This document shows, one piece after another, positions 45,477-54,117 of a stretch of DNA of 64,000 bases (positions are counted from its first letter, which is position 1; each line of letters opens with the position of its first letter). The translations under genes and the position numbers were made by a program. The notes under the pieces are model-generated. The model saw only the letters and a program-made list of their open reading frames with translations. It searched no databases and had not been told where the DNA came from. The stretch comes from Streptomyces sp. SAI-135 (GTDB lineage Bacteria > Actinomycetota > Actinomycetes > Streptomycetales > Streptomycetaceae), in contig NZ_JARXYP010000001.1 of NCBI RefSeq assembly GCF_029893805.1, positions 682,001-746,000 of the forward strand. The letters run 5' to 3'.

Positions 45477-46742
45477 TTACGGCAGGACCGCGGACATGTC
45501 GACAGGCTGGTCAGGCAGCGGCTCCAGCACGCGGTCCTTGCCCGGGGTGGCGTAGACGTTCCCGAAGCCGCAGGCGGTCGTGCCGGGCCATGTCGCCGCG
45601 GAGCAGTCCCATCCGTTGAGGCGGAAGGGTTCCCGTTCGCCCTTCCACGTCCTCAGCCCGCTGTGAACGGCCTGGGCCGTCAGCGGGCTGGTCTTGGCAC
45701 CGACGTCGCGAAGCAGCTGACCGGCCATGAGCGCGGTGTAGAAGCCGGTCTGGCGCTGGGTCACGCTGCCCTTCTTCGGCAAATTCGAGGTGTACGCCTC
45801 GAAGATGTCGAGGTCCTTCTTCACCTTGGCCGGAGGGTCGGCGAATTCGGGAAGGTAGTACGGGGCACTGAACAGGACCTTCTGGAGTACGCCCGGGTCG
45901 AGCTGCGGGATGATCTCCGTGTTCGCCCCGGCGGTGATGTAGCCGCTGAAGCCCGCCGACCGGAACGCGGGCACGGCGGCCAGGCCTTCGGCGGCGACAT
46001 AGGTGCTGATCGCATCCGGTCCCCAGGCGAGGACCGTCGCCGACTGAACCGTCCAGTCGGACTGGGCCGGAACGTAGAACACCTTCGTCGTGAGCTTCAG
46101 CTTGGTCGCAGCAGGCTCGATGACCGAGCGGTAGGTGTCGTGACTCGCCGGGTTGTCCACCAGGACGACGGCGACTTTCGAGGCGCCGAGCCTTTGCAGC
46201 TGGACGAGGTTGGCCGCGTAGCCCTCCTGAGCCGACCCCTGCATGAAGTAGGCGTCACCAACGGCTGAGTTCATGCCCGGGGTCAGGGGGAAGTTGCCCA
46301 GTTCCGCAACGCCGGCGGACTTCAACACGGGAATCATGGCGTCGGCGCCGAAATCGGCGCCCTGCACTGCCAGCACGGCCTTCTGCTCGACGAACTGGTT
46401 GGCGCAGTTCACCGACGCCTCGGGCGTGCCGTCGGTCTTGCAGTTGATTGTCTTGAGCGGATGGCCGTCGATGCCACCCAGTTGCTCGTTGATGTACTTC
46501 ACGCCGGCCTCGAAGCCGAGACGTACATCGGCGAGCGAGATGGCACCGCCCTCGAGATTGTGAAAGCCGATCGTGACCGGGGTCTTCGATTTGTCCGCGG
46601 CCTTGCCGCCTGTCAATGCCGCCTTCTGGGACGCCGAAGCGGATGAATCCGACTCACTGCCGGAGTCACTGCTTCCACAGGCGGTACTCACAGCGAGCAG
46701 GGCGGCGAGAACGAATCCCCCCGCGAGCTTGGATGTTCTCAC
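45477..46742 (-). CDS. ABC transporter substrate-binding lipoprotein, Leu/Ile/Val-binding type
   Basis: 421 residues from GTG 46742, which follows GAGAGG by seven bases. It has a lipoprotein signal with lipobox LLAVSTACGSS, then a periplasmic-binding type 1 domain (TIGFHNLEGGAISLADVRLG, YINEQLGGIDGHPL, KVAVVLVDNPASHDTYRSV). It is the first gene of an operon running through the Liv fusion, LivF, flavin reductase, small ORF, acyl-CoA synthetase and hydratase. Its promoter region carries a GATAC-type GntR site. Ligand unknown, likely an organic acid. Confidence 0.93.
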   Translation of the reverse strand: MRTSKLAGGFVLAALLAVSTACGSSDSGSESDSSASASQKAALTGGKAADKSKTPVTIGFHNLEGGAISLADVRLGFEAGVKYINEQLGGIDGHPLKTINCKTDGTPEASVNCANQFVEQKAVLAVQGADFGADAMIPVLKSAGVAELGNFPLTPGMNSAVGDAYFMQGSAQEGYAANLVQLQRLGASKVAVVLVDNPASHDTYRSVIEPAATKLKLTTKVFYVPAQSDWTVQSATVLAWGPDAISTYVAAEGLAAVPAFRSAGFSGYITAGANTEIIPQLDPGVLQKVLFSAPYYLPEFADPPAKVKKDLDIFEAYTSNLPKKGSVTQRQTGFYTALMAGQLLRDVGAKTSPLTAQAVHSGLRTWKGEREPFRLNGWDCSAATWPGTTACGFGNVYATPGKDRVLEPLPDQPVDMSAVLP

Positions 46743-46826
46743 TGTGTCACCTCTCGGTTGCGCAGGCGGTCCCGCCACCTGCTCCAGCTGCGGGTGCGAT
46801 TGACATCACCCGCCGGGTGGAGCGGC

Positions 46827-46845
46827 ACGATACATGAGATATCGT
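46827..46845. promoter_or_regulatory. GntR-type operator in the Liv/cupin divergent promoter
   Basis: ACGATA (46827-46832) and TATCGT (46840-46845) form an inverted repeat with a seven-base spacer. AGATATCGTACGT inside and beside it matches the palindrome at 48356 in 10 of 13 positions. It lies between the substrate-binding protein gene and the cupin gene. Confidence 0.55.
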
Positions 46846-46874
46846 ACGTCGCAATAGAGTCGAGCGGAGGATTC

Positions 46875-47693
46875 ATGAAGACGCTTCGTGTAGCTCGTGA
46901 TGGCCGGGGCTGCCCCCGGATCGAGTCCCTGTCCCTGCCGTTCGTCACTCCAGGTCCCACCGCTACCGACGCTGACCGTGAACTGGCTTCTGGACCCGGC
47001 AGCATGTCCGCTGTGCGGCAGGTGCGCTCAGCGGCAGTTCCTCCGGGGCCGCTCGAGACGGTCAGCGGCGACAGCGCGCGCCGGCTGTTCTTGGTGGTCT
47101 CAGGAACCCTCCAAGTGATCGTCCCCGACATGCGGGCCAGACTTGGCGCCGGTGACGTGCTGTTCCTTGATGTCCCCGGTCCGCTCGAAGCACCTGTGCA
47201 CATCCGGGCGGCGTCCCGCTGTTCCTACCTTGAGGTCGAGGTCGAACCGGCCTGGCTGCCCGTCGGCACCGTGCCGCCGTCCCTCGACGAAGGCCGCCGG
47301 ACGGCATATGGGTCGCCCCGCCTGCTTCGCCTGTTCTCCGACGGCGAGGTCGCGCACCTGTCGCCCTTCGACGACCTCTTCTCGGCTCCGGCCGAGAAGA
47401 CGCAGCAGGTCAACGCGCTGAGCTTCGTGTGCCTGTCACCGTCCATGAGCTCCGACTGGCACACCGAGCCGGGAACGAGTCTGCTCGTCGTGCTCGCCGG
47501 CGGGTTCGAGGTCGAGGTCGGCGGAAACGGCGGCCGGCGGACCCTCAGGGCGGGCGACGTCTGCCTCGTCGAGGACTTCGAGGGGCAAGGGCACAAGAGC
47601 TCGTCGGACGGCGAGACGCGTTTCGCGGTCCTGGCTCTCCCCGAAGGCCACCTCTGGAGGCGCGACAACCGAGCCGAGGAGGCAACGGCATGA
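46875..47693 (+). CDS. Double-cupin protein
   Basis: 272 residues. Two beta-barrel cupin halves are visible: the first around LFLVVSGTLQVIVPDMRARL and GDVLFLDVPG, the second around SDWHTEPGTSLLVVLAGGFE and LRAGDVCLVEDFEGQGHKS, where His, Glu and His could bind a metal. The ATG at 46875 follows GGAGG by four bases. It is coupled to the nitroreductase by ATGA. It could be a dioxygenase, an isomerase or a ligand-binding protein; sequence alone does not decide. Confidence 0.85.
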   Translation: MKTLRVARDGRGCPRIESLSLPFVTPGPTATDADRELASGPGSMSAVRQVRSAAVPPGPLETVSGDSARRLFLVVSGTLQVIVPDMRARLGAGDVLFLDVPGPLEAPVHIRAASRCSYLEVEVEPAWLPVGTVPPSLDEGRRTAYGSPRLLRLFSDGEVAHLSPFDDLFSAPAEKTQQVNALSFVCLSPSMSSDWHTEPGTSLLVVLAGGFEVEVGGNGGRRTLRAGDVCLVEDFEGQGHKSSSDGETRFAVLALPEGHLWRRDNRAEEATA

Positions 47694-48352
47694 CCGATCG
47701 GATCGATCTCTTCGAGGCCCTGGAGAGCTGCCGTTCGATCCGGCGGCTGCGTCCCGATCCGCTCCCCGACGAGCTCCTGGAGAAGCTGGTCCACTACGCG
47801 ACCCGCGCTCCGAGCGCGGGCAACAGCCAGCTCTGGAAATTCCTGGTGGTCACGGCACCGCAGGACCGCCGCTGGTTCCGGGACATGCTCGTCGAGGCTG
47901 TCGGCCACCGGTTCCCCGAACCGGCGCCCGCCGACACTTCAGCAGCCGCCAGAGGGCAGCGCCGGTACCGGCAGTTCATCTTCGACTTCGATCAGATCCC
48001 GGTCCTTGTCCTGCCTCTCATCGAGAACGCGTTTCCCAACCGGGACAACCCCGATGTCCGCTTCGCGTGGTCGTCGATCTACGCCGCGACGCAGAACCTG
48101 CTCCTCGCGGCCCGCGGTCTCGGGATCGGGGCGGCGATGACCACGAATCACCTGGAGAACGAACCTGCCGTCCGCGAACGCTTCGCCATCCCGGCCACGT
48201 TCCACATCGGCGCCACCATCCCCCTCGGTTACCCCGTCGGCCGCTACGGCCCGGTGACCCGTAAGCCGGTCATCCCCACCATGTACCGTGGACGTTTCGG
48301 TGCGCCTTGGACCACGGGACCGACGGATGCCTCTCAGAACGAGCCCACCTGA
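47690..48352 (+). CDS. Nitroreductase family flavoprotein
   Basis: 220 residues. The FMN-binding beginning SCRSIRRLRPDPLPDELLEK, then ATRAPSAGNSQLWKFLVV, and the middle AATQNLLLAARGLGIGAAM are the family hallmarks. Members use FMN and NAD(P)H to reduce nitro groups, enones or other electron-poor substrates. The start overlaps the cupin stop (ATGA), so the two are co-translated. A GntR-type palindrome follows four bases after the stop. Confidence 0.92.
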   Translation: MTDRIDLFEALESCRSIRRLRPDPLPDELLEKLVHYATRAPSAGNSQLWKFLVVTAPQDRRWFRDMLVEAVGHRFPEPAPADTSAAARGQRRYRQFIFDFDQIPVLVLPLIENAFPNRDNPDVRFAWSSIYAATQNLLLAARGLGIGAAMTTNHLENEPAVRERFAIPATFHIGATIPLGYPVGRYGPVTRKPVIPTMYRGRFGAPWTTGPTDASQNEPT

Positions 48353-48355
48353 GTG

Positions 48356-48368
48356 AGATACCGTATCT
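48356..48368. promoter_or_regulatory. Perfect 13-bp GntR-type palindrome
   Basis: AGATACCGTATCT is a perfect palindrome about one base, lying between the nitroreductase stop and the HSL hydrolase start. It is the cleanest member of the GATAC/GTATC set. Confidence 0.62.
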
Positions 48369-48378
48369 GATATAGACA

Positions 48379-48414
48379 TCCATGGATGCGGACCATAGGG
48401 TTCGCATCCATGGA
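48379..48414 (+). promoter_or_regulatory. Perfect 12-bp inverted repeat over the hydrolase start
   Basis: TCCATGGATGCG (48379-48390) and CGCATCCATGGA (48403-48414) are exact complements around a 12-base loop. In RNA this gives a 12-bp stem that holds the preferred start codon ATG 48410, while the AGGG ribosome-binding bases (48397-48400) sit in the loop. It may limit translation or act as a DNA operator. Confidence 0.65.
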
Positions 48415-49441
48415 ACTGGTGAGGGAACCCCGACTTCGCGAGATCATCGAACAGATCACGCCCCTTCTGGCCGACAGCCAGGCTCCCGCCGTAAGGCAGC
48501 CCCCGGCCGACCCTGTCGCACGAGACGCGTGGTTCACCGAGGTCACGCAGGAGCGTGCGAAGCAGCAGGCCCAGATGAGCGGAGGCGGCAGGTCGCTGCC
48601 GACCATCGAGGGTGTCGAGGTGAGCGAGATCCGCATCCCCGTCACCGGGGGATGCGGATGGTCCGGCTGCCCCGAATGCACGGCCGGTTCGATCAACGCG
48701 ATCGTCTACCGGCCCGCCGAAGTGGCCACGGCGCCCGCCTACCTGCACTTCCACGGCGGAGGCTTCTGGATCGGCGGCGGACTCGACGTTCTGCGTGCCA
48801 GCGCCACGGTGCACGGCGCGCGCGCCCGTGAACTCGGCGTCGTCGTCATCGACGTCGACTACCGGATGGCACCGGAGCACAAGTTTCCGATCCCTGTCGA
48901 AGACTGCTACACAGCACTGACCTGGGTCGCGTCCCATGCCGACCAGCTCGGTGTCGATCCGGTCAGACTCGCGGTGGGCGGTGGCAGCGCAGGCGGCAAC
49001 CTGACCGCCGCGGTGGCGCTGATGAGCCGTGACCGAGGAGGGCCGGCCCTCTCCGCGCAGGTGCTCAACATCCCGGTCACCGACAGCAGCTGCAACACCG
49101 CCTCGATGCACCTCTTCGCCGAGGGATACGTCATGACCCGCCAGAACGCCCTGGAAATGTGGGACATGTACCTGGCCTCACCGGCCGACGCGCATCATCC
49201 CTACGCCTCCCCCATGCACGCGCCCAGCCTCCGCGGCCTGCCCCCCACTCTCGTCGTTCTCGGCGATTACGACATCCTGCGCGACGAAGGCAGCGCGTAC
49301 GCCCGGCGTCTTGTCGACGACGGAGTCACCGTGACGATGCGGCGCCTTCCTCAGACCCACGGTGCCGGGCTGCCCGAGAACGGTCCCGAGACCGAGCGAC
49401 TGATCAACGAACTCCTCCGCGCGAACCTGCTGAAGAACTAG
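48410..49441 (+). CDS. Alpha/beta hydrolase, hormone-sensitive lipase family
   Basis: 343 residues from ATG 48410; ATG 48386 is in frame and also possible. The oxyanion motif is YLHFHGGGFWIGGG, the nucleophile elbow GGGSAGGNLTAA, the acid GDYDILRDEG and the catalytic His THGAG. A CGWSGCPEC segment near the N-terminus is unusual and could bind a metal. It lies downstream of the cupin/nitroreductase pair with its own GATAC palindrome and hairpin. It is a likely carboxylester or lactone hydrolase feeding the acyl-CoA pathway. Confidence 0.9.
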   Translation: MELVREPRLREIIEQITPLLADSQAPAVRQPPADPVARDAWFTEVTQERAKQQAQMSGGGRSLPTIEGVEVSEIRIPVTGGCGWSGCPECTAGSINAIVYRPAEVATAPAYLHFHGGGFWIGGGLDVLRASATVHGARARELGVVVIDVDYRMAPEHKFPIPVEDCYTALTWVASHADQLGVDPVRLAVGGGSAGGNLTAAVALMSRDRGGPALSAQVLNIPVTDSSCNTASMHLFAEGYVMTRQNALEMWDMYLASPADAHHPYASPMHAPSLRGLPPTLVVLGDYDILRDEGSAYARRLVDDGVTVTMRRLPQTHGAGLPENGPETERLINELLRANLLKN

Positions 49442-49443
49442 GT

Positions 49444-49472
49444 GTGCTGTTCGGGCACGTTGGTGACAGCAC
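49444..49472. terminator. Candidate hairpin between convergent genes
   Basis: GTGCTGT (49444-49450) and ACAGCAC (49466-49472) pair perfectly around a 15-base loop just after the hydrolase stop and before the convergent P450 stop. There is no T-run, so termination is only suggested by position. Confidence 0.35.
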
Positions 49473-49503
49473 GCGGATCCAGCCCGGGCTGATGCCCGGC
49501 CCG

Positions 49504-50850
49504 TCATCGGACGACGGTTCGAGGACGTGTGCGCATGGGCAGTGCACGGTGCTTCAGTGTGAGACTCAGAGCGGGGCGCCTCTCAATACCTGGCGCGTGT
49601 TCCAGCTGCCAGCGGGCAGTGATGCTGGCGAGGGCGAGAGTGGCTTCTGCCATCGCAAAGGTGTCGCCGGGGCATTTCCGTGCGCCGGATGCGAACGGGA
49701 TCATGGCGTGACGGTGCGGCTGAGGGCGCTGAGGGTCCCACCGGTCAGGGTCGAAGTCTTCGGGAGCGTTGTGGAGATCGTGCCGGTGGTGAACGAGATA
49801 GGGGCTGTACGCCACGTTGGTTCCAGCCGGGAGGAAGTGCCCGCCCAGATGAGTGTCAGCGGTGACCGTGCGGGTGAAGAACCAAGCCGGTGGACGCAGC
49901 CGTAGCGTTTCGGTGATCACACGGTTGGTGAACTCCAGGTGGTGCAGGTCGGCATAAGTGGCGGCGGCACCGTTCAGCACGGTGTCGACCTCGGCGTGCA
50001 ACTGCCGTTCCACCTGGGGATGCTGGGCCAGGAAGTCCAGCGACCATGCCAGGGCGGATGCGGTGTTCTCGATGCCCGCCAGCAGGATCGCCACGATCGT
50101 GTCGATGATTTCCGCATCTGTCATACCCCGCCCATCGGTCTCCACGTCGTGGGCCGCAAGCAGCGCTGAGACCAGGTCTTCATGGTCGGTACCGTCGACT
50201 CGGCGCTGGGCGATGATCTGGCCGCAGACCTCGTGGAGATGGTTGCGGGCGCGCGTGTAGGCGCGGTTGCTCGGAAGGGGCAGCCGGTCCAGTGGCGGTA
50301 CCAGGAACATCCGCCGGTAGAAGCCCGCGAGAAGGGTCATGCTGGCGTCCAGGAGCTTGTCGAGCTCGCCCTGCGACAGTGCGCCGGAGAACAGGGTGGC
50401 GATCGCGATCTTGGAAGTGATCGCCATCATCTCGGCCGGAACGTCCAGAACCTGTCCGGATCGCCAGGAAGAGGCTGTCTCGTCGATACAGGCGGTCATG
50501 GTCTCGGCGTAACCCGGAAGCCGGGAAGGATGAAACGAGGGTTGCACGAGCCGTCGCAGCCGCCGGTGTTCATCGTGATGGCTGGTACCGATGCCGTTGC
50601 CGCTCACTTCCCGTGCCCGGTCGTAGATCGGGCCGCCCTTGTCGAAGGTGCGGTCATCGAGCAAAACCTGATGGGTCAGGCCCGGATCACACAGCACCAC
50701 CATGGAAAAGGGACCTACACGGATTTTGACCATGTCTCCGTAGGCGGGCAGGGAGTCCAGGAACGCCGTCGGGTTCCGCAGCAGCGGCAGCAGGTGACCG
50801 ACCAGGGGCAGGGCCTGCGGCGCAGCGGGAATCGAAGACAACTTCTTCAT
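49504..50850 (-). CDS. Cytochrome P450, terpene-oxidase-like
   Basis: 448 residues. The I-helix is LLAGIENTASALAW, the ExxR is ETLRLRPPAW and the heme loop is FASGARKCPGDTFA (Cys about 393). It is similar along much of its length to the P450 at 7005: both have PLVGH/PLLGH, VLLDDRTFDKGGP and PSFHP/PAFHP blocks. The ATG at 50850 has GGAG five bases upstream. It is the last gene of the terpene synthase operon and probably oxidises its product. Confidence 0.93.
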   Translation of the reverse strand: MKKLSSIPAAPQALPLVGHLLPLLRNPTAFLDSLPAYGDMVKIRVGPFSMVVLCDPGLTHQVLLDDRTFDKGGPIYDRAREVSGNGIGTSHHDEHRRLRRLVQPSFHPSRLPGYAETMTACIDETASSWRSGQVLDVPAEMMAITSKIAIATLFSGALSQGELDKLLDASMTLLAGFYRRMFLVPPLDRLPLPSNRAYTRARNHLHEVCGQIIAQRRVDGTDHEDLVSALLAAHDVETDGRGMTDAEIIDTIVAILLAGIENTASALAWSLDFLAQHPQVERQLHAEVDTVLNGAAATYADLHHLEFTNRVITETLRLRPPAWFFTRTVTADTHLGGHFLPAGTNVAYSPYLVHHRHDLHNAPEDFDPDRWDPQRPQPHRHAMIPFASGARKCPGDTFAMAEATLALASITARWQLEHAPGIERRPALSLTLKHRALPMRTRPRTVVR

Positions 50851-50899
50851 GATCGCTCCAGATGTGTGGCGTGGGGAGGGTCCAGAACCTGCGTACGTG

Positions 50900-52234
50900 T
50901 CAGTCCCTGGCCTGCACGACCATGGGGAGGCGATTGGGTCGCAGCACTGCGGCGGGGACTTCTCTCACTTTGTTGCGGGTGGCGGGGACGAGTCGCCAGC
51001 GGGCGGCGATGGTGGCGATGCCTATCGCCAGTTGGGTGAGGGCGAAGTGGTCGCCTGGGCATTTCCGGGGGCCGGCGCTGAAGGGCTGGAATGAGTCACG
51101 CCGGGGCGGCGTGATCCACCGGTCCGGGTCGAAGCGCAAGGGATCGGGGTACAGATCAGGGTCGCGGTGCATGGTGGTCGCGCTGAACAAGATCTCTGCT
51201 CCCGCGGGCAGGTGCATGTCGCCGAGTGTCACGGGAGTGATCGTGCGGCGCATCTGGATCCAGGAGACGGAGTGGAGGCGGAGTGTTTCCTGGATGAGTC
51301 GCTGGGTGTACTGCAGCCGGGGAAGGTCGTCGAAGGTGACGGGGCGTCCGTCGAGGACGGTGTCGAGCTCGTGGTGCAGGCGCGCCTCGACGGCAGGGTT
51401 GCGGCCGAGTTCGTACAGGAGCCAGGCGAGGGTGTAGGCGGTGCTGTCCGCGCCGGCGACCAACATGGTGACGACCTCGTCGTGGAGTTGCTGGCGGCTC
51501 AGTGGTTGGCCGGTCTCTTCATCGCGCGCCGCGAGGAGGAGGGTGAGCAGGTCGTCCGGTTCCTCGGTGGCCCGGAGGCGCACGTCGAGGATCGAGTCGA
51601 CGATGGCCTTGAGCCGCTTGCGTGCTGCCTCGAAATTGCGGGTGCCGGGGAGAGGCAGTCGTTCGACGGCGTTCGGCGTCATGGTGCGCACGATGATCTG
51701 TGTGAGGAAGACGCCCACGCAGTGGTCGATCTCGGCGATGGTGCCGCTGTCGATGCCGGTGCCGAACAGGGTCCGGACGGTGGTTCCCACGCTCATGATG
51801 TGCATGGCCCGGTCGACGGCGATGCGCTGTCCCGGCTGCCAGGAGGCGATGACCGCTTCCGCCTGTTCCCGCATGGCTTCGCTGTAGCCGCGCAGGCGAG
51901 GGCGGTGGAAGGCGGGAAGGATCAGGCGACGCTGCCGGTGGTGGAGCGCGCCTTCCGAGGTGGCGAGGCCATCGCCGACGACAGGCCGTGTCTTGTCGTA
52001 CATGCGGCCCTTGGTGAAGGAGTCCGCATCGGTGACGAGGACGCGGTGCAGCAGCTGCGGTGAGTTGACGACGTAGATCGGCAGCTTTCCTACATGCAGG
52101 GCGACGATGTCGCCCTGGCCGCGCAGCCCCTGAAGCACGTTCAGCGGTCCGCGGACGAATTGCAGGGCGTGTCCGACCAGTGGGAGGCGCCCCCGCGCCG
52201 ACGGAGGAAGATGGGGGACGGTGGTCGTGGTCAT
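50900..52234 (-). CDS. Cytochrome P450, terpene-oxidase-like
   Basis: 444 residues. The I-helix AGADSTAYTLAWLL, K-helix ETLRLHSVSW and heme loop FSAGPRKCPGDHFA (Cys about 392) are intact. It resembles CYP170/CYP183-like bacterial terpene P450s in its overall motifs. ATG 52234 is preceded by GGAG at a normal distance. It lies 49 bases before the second P450 and 225 bases after the terpene synthase, all on one strand. Redox partners are not encoded nearby. Confidence 0.93.
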   Translation of the reverse strand: MTTTTVPHLPPSARGRLPLVGHALQFVRGPLNVLQGLRGQGDIVALHVGKLPIYVVNSPQLLHRVLVTDADSFTKGRMYDKTRPVVGDGLATSEGALHHRQRRLILPAFHRPRLRGYSEAMREQAEAVIASWQPGQRIAVDRAMHIMSVGTTVRTLFGTGIDSGTIAEIDHCVGVFLTQIIVRTMTPNAVERLPLPGTRNFEAARKRLKAIVDSILDVRLRATEEPDDLLTLLLAARDEETGQPLSRQQLHDEVVTMLVAGADSTAYTLAWLLYELGRNPAVEARLHHELDTVLDGRPVTFDDLPRLQYTQRLIQETLRLHSVSWIQMRRTITPVTLGDMHLPAGAEILFSATTMHRDPDLYPDPLRFDPDRWITPPRRDSFQPFSAGPRKCPGDHFALTQLAIGIATIAARWRLVPATRNKVREVPAAVLRPNRLPMVVQARD

Positions 52235-52459
52235 CGGGTGTTCTCCTTTTTACGGAGTCCGGAATGAGCAGCGAGGTCGGCTGCTCCGCTCGGAGCGCCA
52301 CTGAGCGGACAGTCAGGCCGCGAAACCGGACCGCATGGAGGTTGGGTGAGCTGAATGACGTTGGCGGCAGTACCGCGTCACAAGATGCCGGTGACCGGCC
52401 TGGACACGGTTACGGTCCATGGGCACCAAGGCGGGACGTCGGGCGGATGGACCGCCACG

Positions 52460-53509
52460 TCAAATGGCCCTCGCGTCAGGCGCCTTGGAAGTCGCCCTGT
52501 AGCGCGCGGACGAGTCGTACCAGTCATACAGACCTGACAAGTAGCTTTCGGCGCCCTGGACCCAGACCTTCATCTGCGCGAGATCAGTTGGCGACAGGCC
52601 GATGTTCGCGGCAAGTTGCGGCAACTTGGTCTTCACCGCGTGGTTGAAATACACGACTCGGTCCACGATGAGACGAGTAGTGATCTTGTGCGCCGTAGCG
52701 AGGTCGTCACCCGTGAGGTCCCGCAGGACCAGCATGAGGTTGTTGACCTCACCTTCATCGTTGATCTCCATGTCGTAGGAGACGGCCTCGTTTCCCAGCG
52801 CCATGACATCGATGAAGGCTTCCAGGAGCGAGTCGACCACCTCCGTGTCCCGAAGGCGTGCAGGAATCTCAGCCCCTGTGGACATCGCGGCGAAGCATGC
52901 CCCCGTGCCGCCTGCGAATGTCTGGCGCCGGAGCTTGATGAAATGGATCAGGTCGGGCACCCGGTCGTCGCAGATGTTTTCCAGCTCGAGCGCGGCTCCG
53001 ATGATGAAATCGTGGATTGCTCGCGTGAATTCCCGCCGCCAATACGAGGACCGACCTGCCGCGAGGCGGGGCCACAGGTCAGCAAGCCCGCGCTCCACCG
53101 CGTCGCGCGGTGTGGGTACGGATGTTCCGGGGTCCGTATCGATGAAATCACACAGTCTGCGCGCGTATTCCCATCCGCCTTGCCTGTCGCGCACTTGCTT
53201 GTAGGCCAAGGTGAAGTAGTCGTCGTACGCAAAGATCCAGACCAGCGCCTGGTTGATGAGGAGCAGATCGGCCGGCCCCGCGTCCGGAGCGATCTTGGCG
53301 GCGAGTTCGGGTACTGCGATCCGTTGGAACCGTTCCGGCTTCCAGATTCCTCCGGGCATCGGGCGATCCGTCATCAGCATCCCCATGGCGCGTGCCCATT
53401 TCTCGGACTCCGCGTACGAGTCGTCCAGGTGCGGGTTTACCCGCACCTGGTAGGGCAGGGCCACGCCGGTCGTGTTGATGGCGGTTTCTTTCTCAGTGAG
53501 TCCATGCAT
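52460..53509 (-). CDS. Class I terpene synthase
   Basis: 349 residues, the usual size of bacterial sesquiterpene synthases. ATG 53509 has AGGAGG five bases upstream. The metal motif is FAYDDYFT with D96-D97 but Thr where the third acidic residue usually lies. The NSE triad is intact as N240, S244, E248 (GNEAVSYDMEINDEGEVNN). The diphosphate-sensing Arg is near 194-195 (KLRRQTF) and the RY pair is R336-Y337. It would cyclise farnesyl or another prenyl diphosphate; the product cannot be predicted. The two P450 genes follow, and the operon promoter carries two GAACGTTC operators. Confidence 0.92.
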   Translation of the reverse strand: MHGLTEKETAINTTGVALPYQVRVNPHLDDSYAESEKWARAMGMLMTDRPMPGGIWKPERFQRIAVPELAAKIAPDAGPADLLLINQALVWIFAYDDYFTLAYKQVRDRQGGWEYARRLCDFIDTDPGTSVPTPRDAVERGLADLWPRLAAGRSSYWRREFTRAIHDFIIGAALELENICDDRVPDLIHFIKLRRQTFAGGTGACFAAMSTGAEIPARLRDTEVVDSLLEAFIDVMALGNEAVSYDMEINDEGEVNNLMLVLRDLTGDDLATAHKITTRLIVDRVVYFNHAVKTKLPQLAANIGLSPTDLAQMKVWVQGAESYLSGLYDWYDSSARYRATSKAPDARAI

Positions 53510-53827
53510 GGGAACCTCCTGCGAATTGATGGGGGGTTGAGTCGTAAGGGAAGAGAGTTCGCTGCCGTTTTCGCCTGATGGCGCAGTGACGGGACGGATG
53601 ACATGCGGGATCACGCCGGGACGGCCGGCCCTTACTGCGGACATCCTGAAACTTCGGCGGCCAGGGTCGCGCGATCACTCTCGCCGTCCCGTACTTCATG
53701 GCGAAGCGAGTCGGTACACCGAACTGAACCCAGCCGGTCCGTGCGGATGGTCTTGATCACGCCACCGGCGACGACGCTTGAGCACGTCTGGAGAGATGGG
53801 CCCGTCTGTGTCATCCGGTACGGAGTT
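53510..53827. other. Leader between small ORFs and terpene synthase
   Basis: 318 bases in which I see no further gene. The terpene synthase frame stays open upstream to about 53644, but the strong AGGAGG before 53509 makes that extension unlikely. A second internal promoter cannot be excluded. Confidence 0.4.
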
Positions 53828-54025
53828 CTATGCCCGGGATAAAGGCAGGCGGGAGTTGTCCGCGGGGAAGCGGCCCAGGGCCTTGACATCGTTGTCCGGG
53901 GCGGCCATCTGAATGATCGCTGCGCCACCCAAGGGCTGACCGACAGATGCCGCGGAACCATCGATGGCGAGCAGGCGGGGGGCGATGTCACTGGTGACTC
54001 TACGCCCGTGCATCGTGATGGTCAT
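53828..54025 (-). CDS. Putative small protein in the terpene operon leader
   Basis: 65 residues, no family recognised. The sequence is neutral and not low-complexity, with MTITMHGRRVTSDIAP at the start and DNSRLPLSRA at the end. Its ATG overlaps the stop of the 27-residue ORF (ATGA at 54022-54025), so translation would be coupled. It lies downstream of the site D promoter. It may be a real small protein, a leader peptide or chance. Confidence 0.4.
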   Translation of the reverse strand: MTITMHGRRVTSDIAPRLLAIDGSAASVGQPLGGAAIIQMAAPDNDVKALGRFPADNSRLPLSRA

Positions 54026-54105
54026 GTGCCATCGCCGCGGCTGGACCGGCGCTCACGCCAGGCAGCGCACAGGCGGCCGACGCGACGCGGGATACGTGTA
54101 CTCAC
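54022..54105 (-). CDS. Putative 27-residue Arg-rich leader peptide
   Basis: A GTG start at 54105 follows AGGGAG by six bases, about 30 bases downstream of the -10 box of promoter D. The peptide begins MSTRIPRRVG and has nine Arg. Its TGA overlaps the next ORF's ATG. It is too short for family assignment. The good ribosome site and overlap are the support. Confidence 0.4.
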   Translation of the reverse strand: MSTRIPRRVGRLCAAWRERRSSRGDGT

Positions 54106-54117
54106 GAGACACTCCCT

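Noticed and set aside
46758..46874. Upstream extension of the cupin frame
   Set aside because: It overlaps the divergent promoter and GntR site; GGAGG before ATG 46875 fixes the start.
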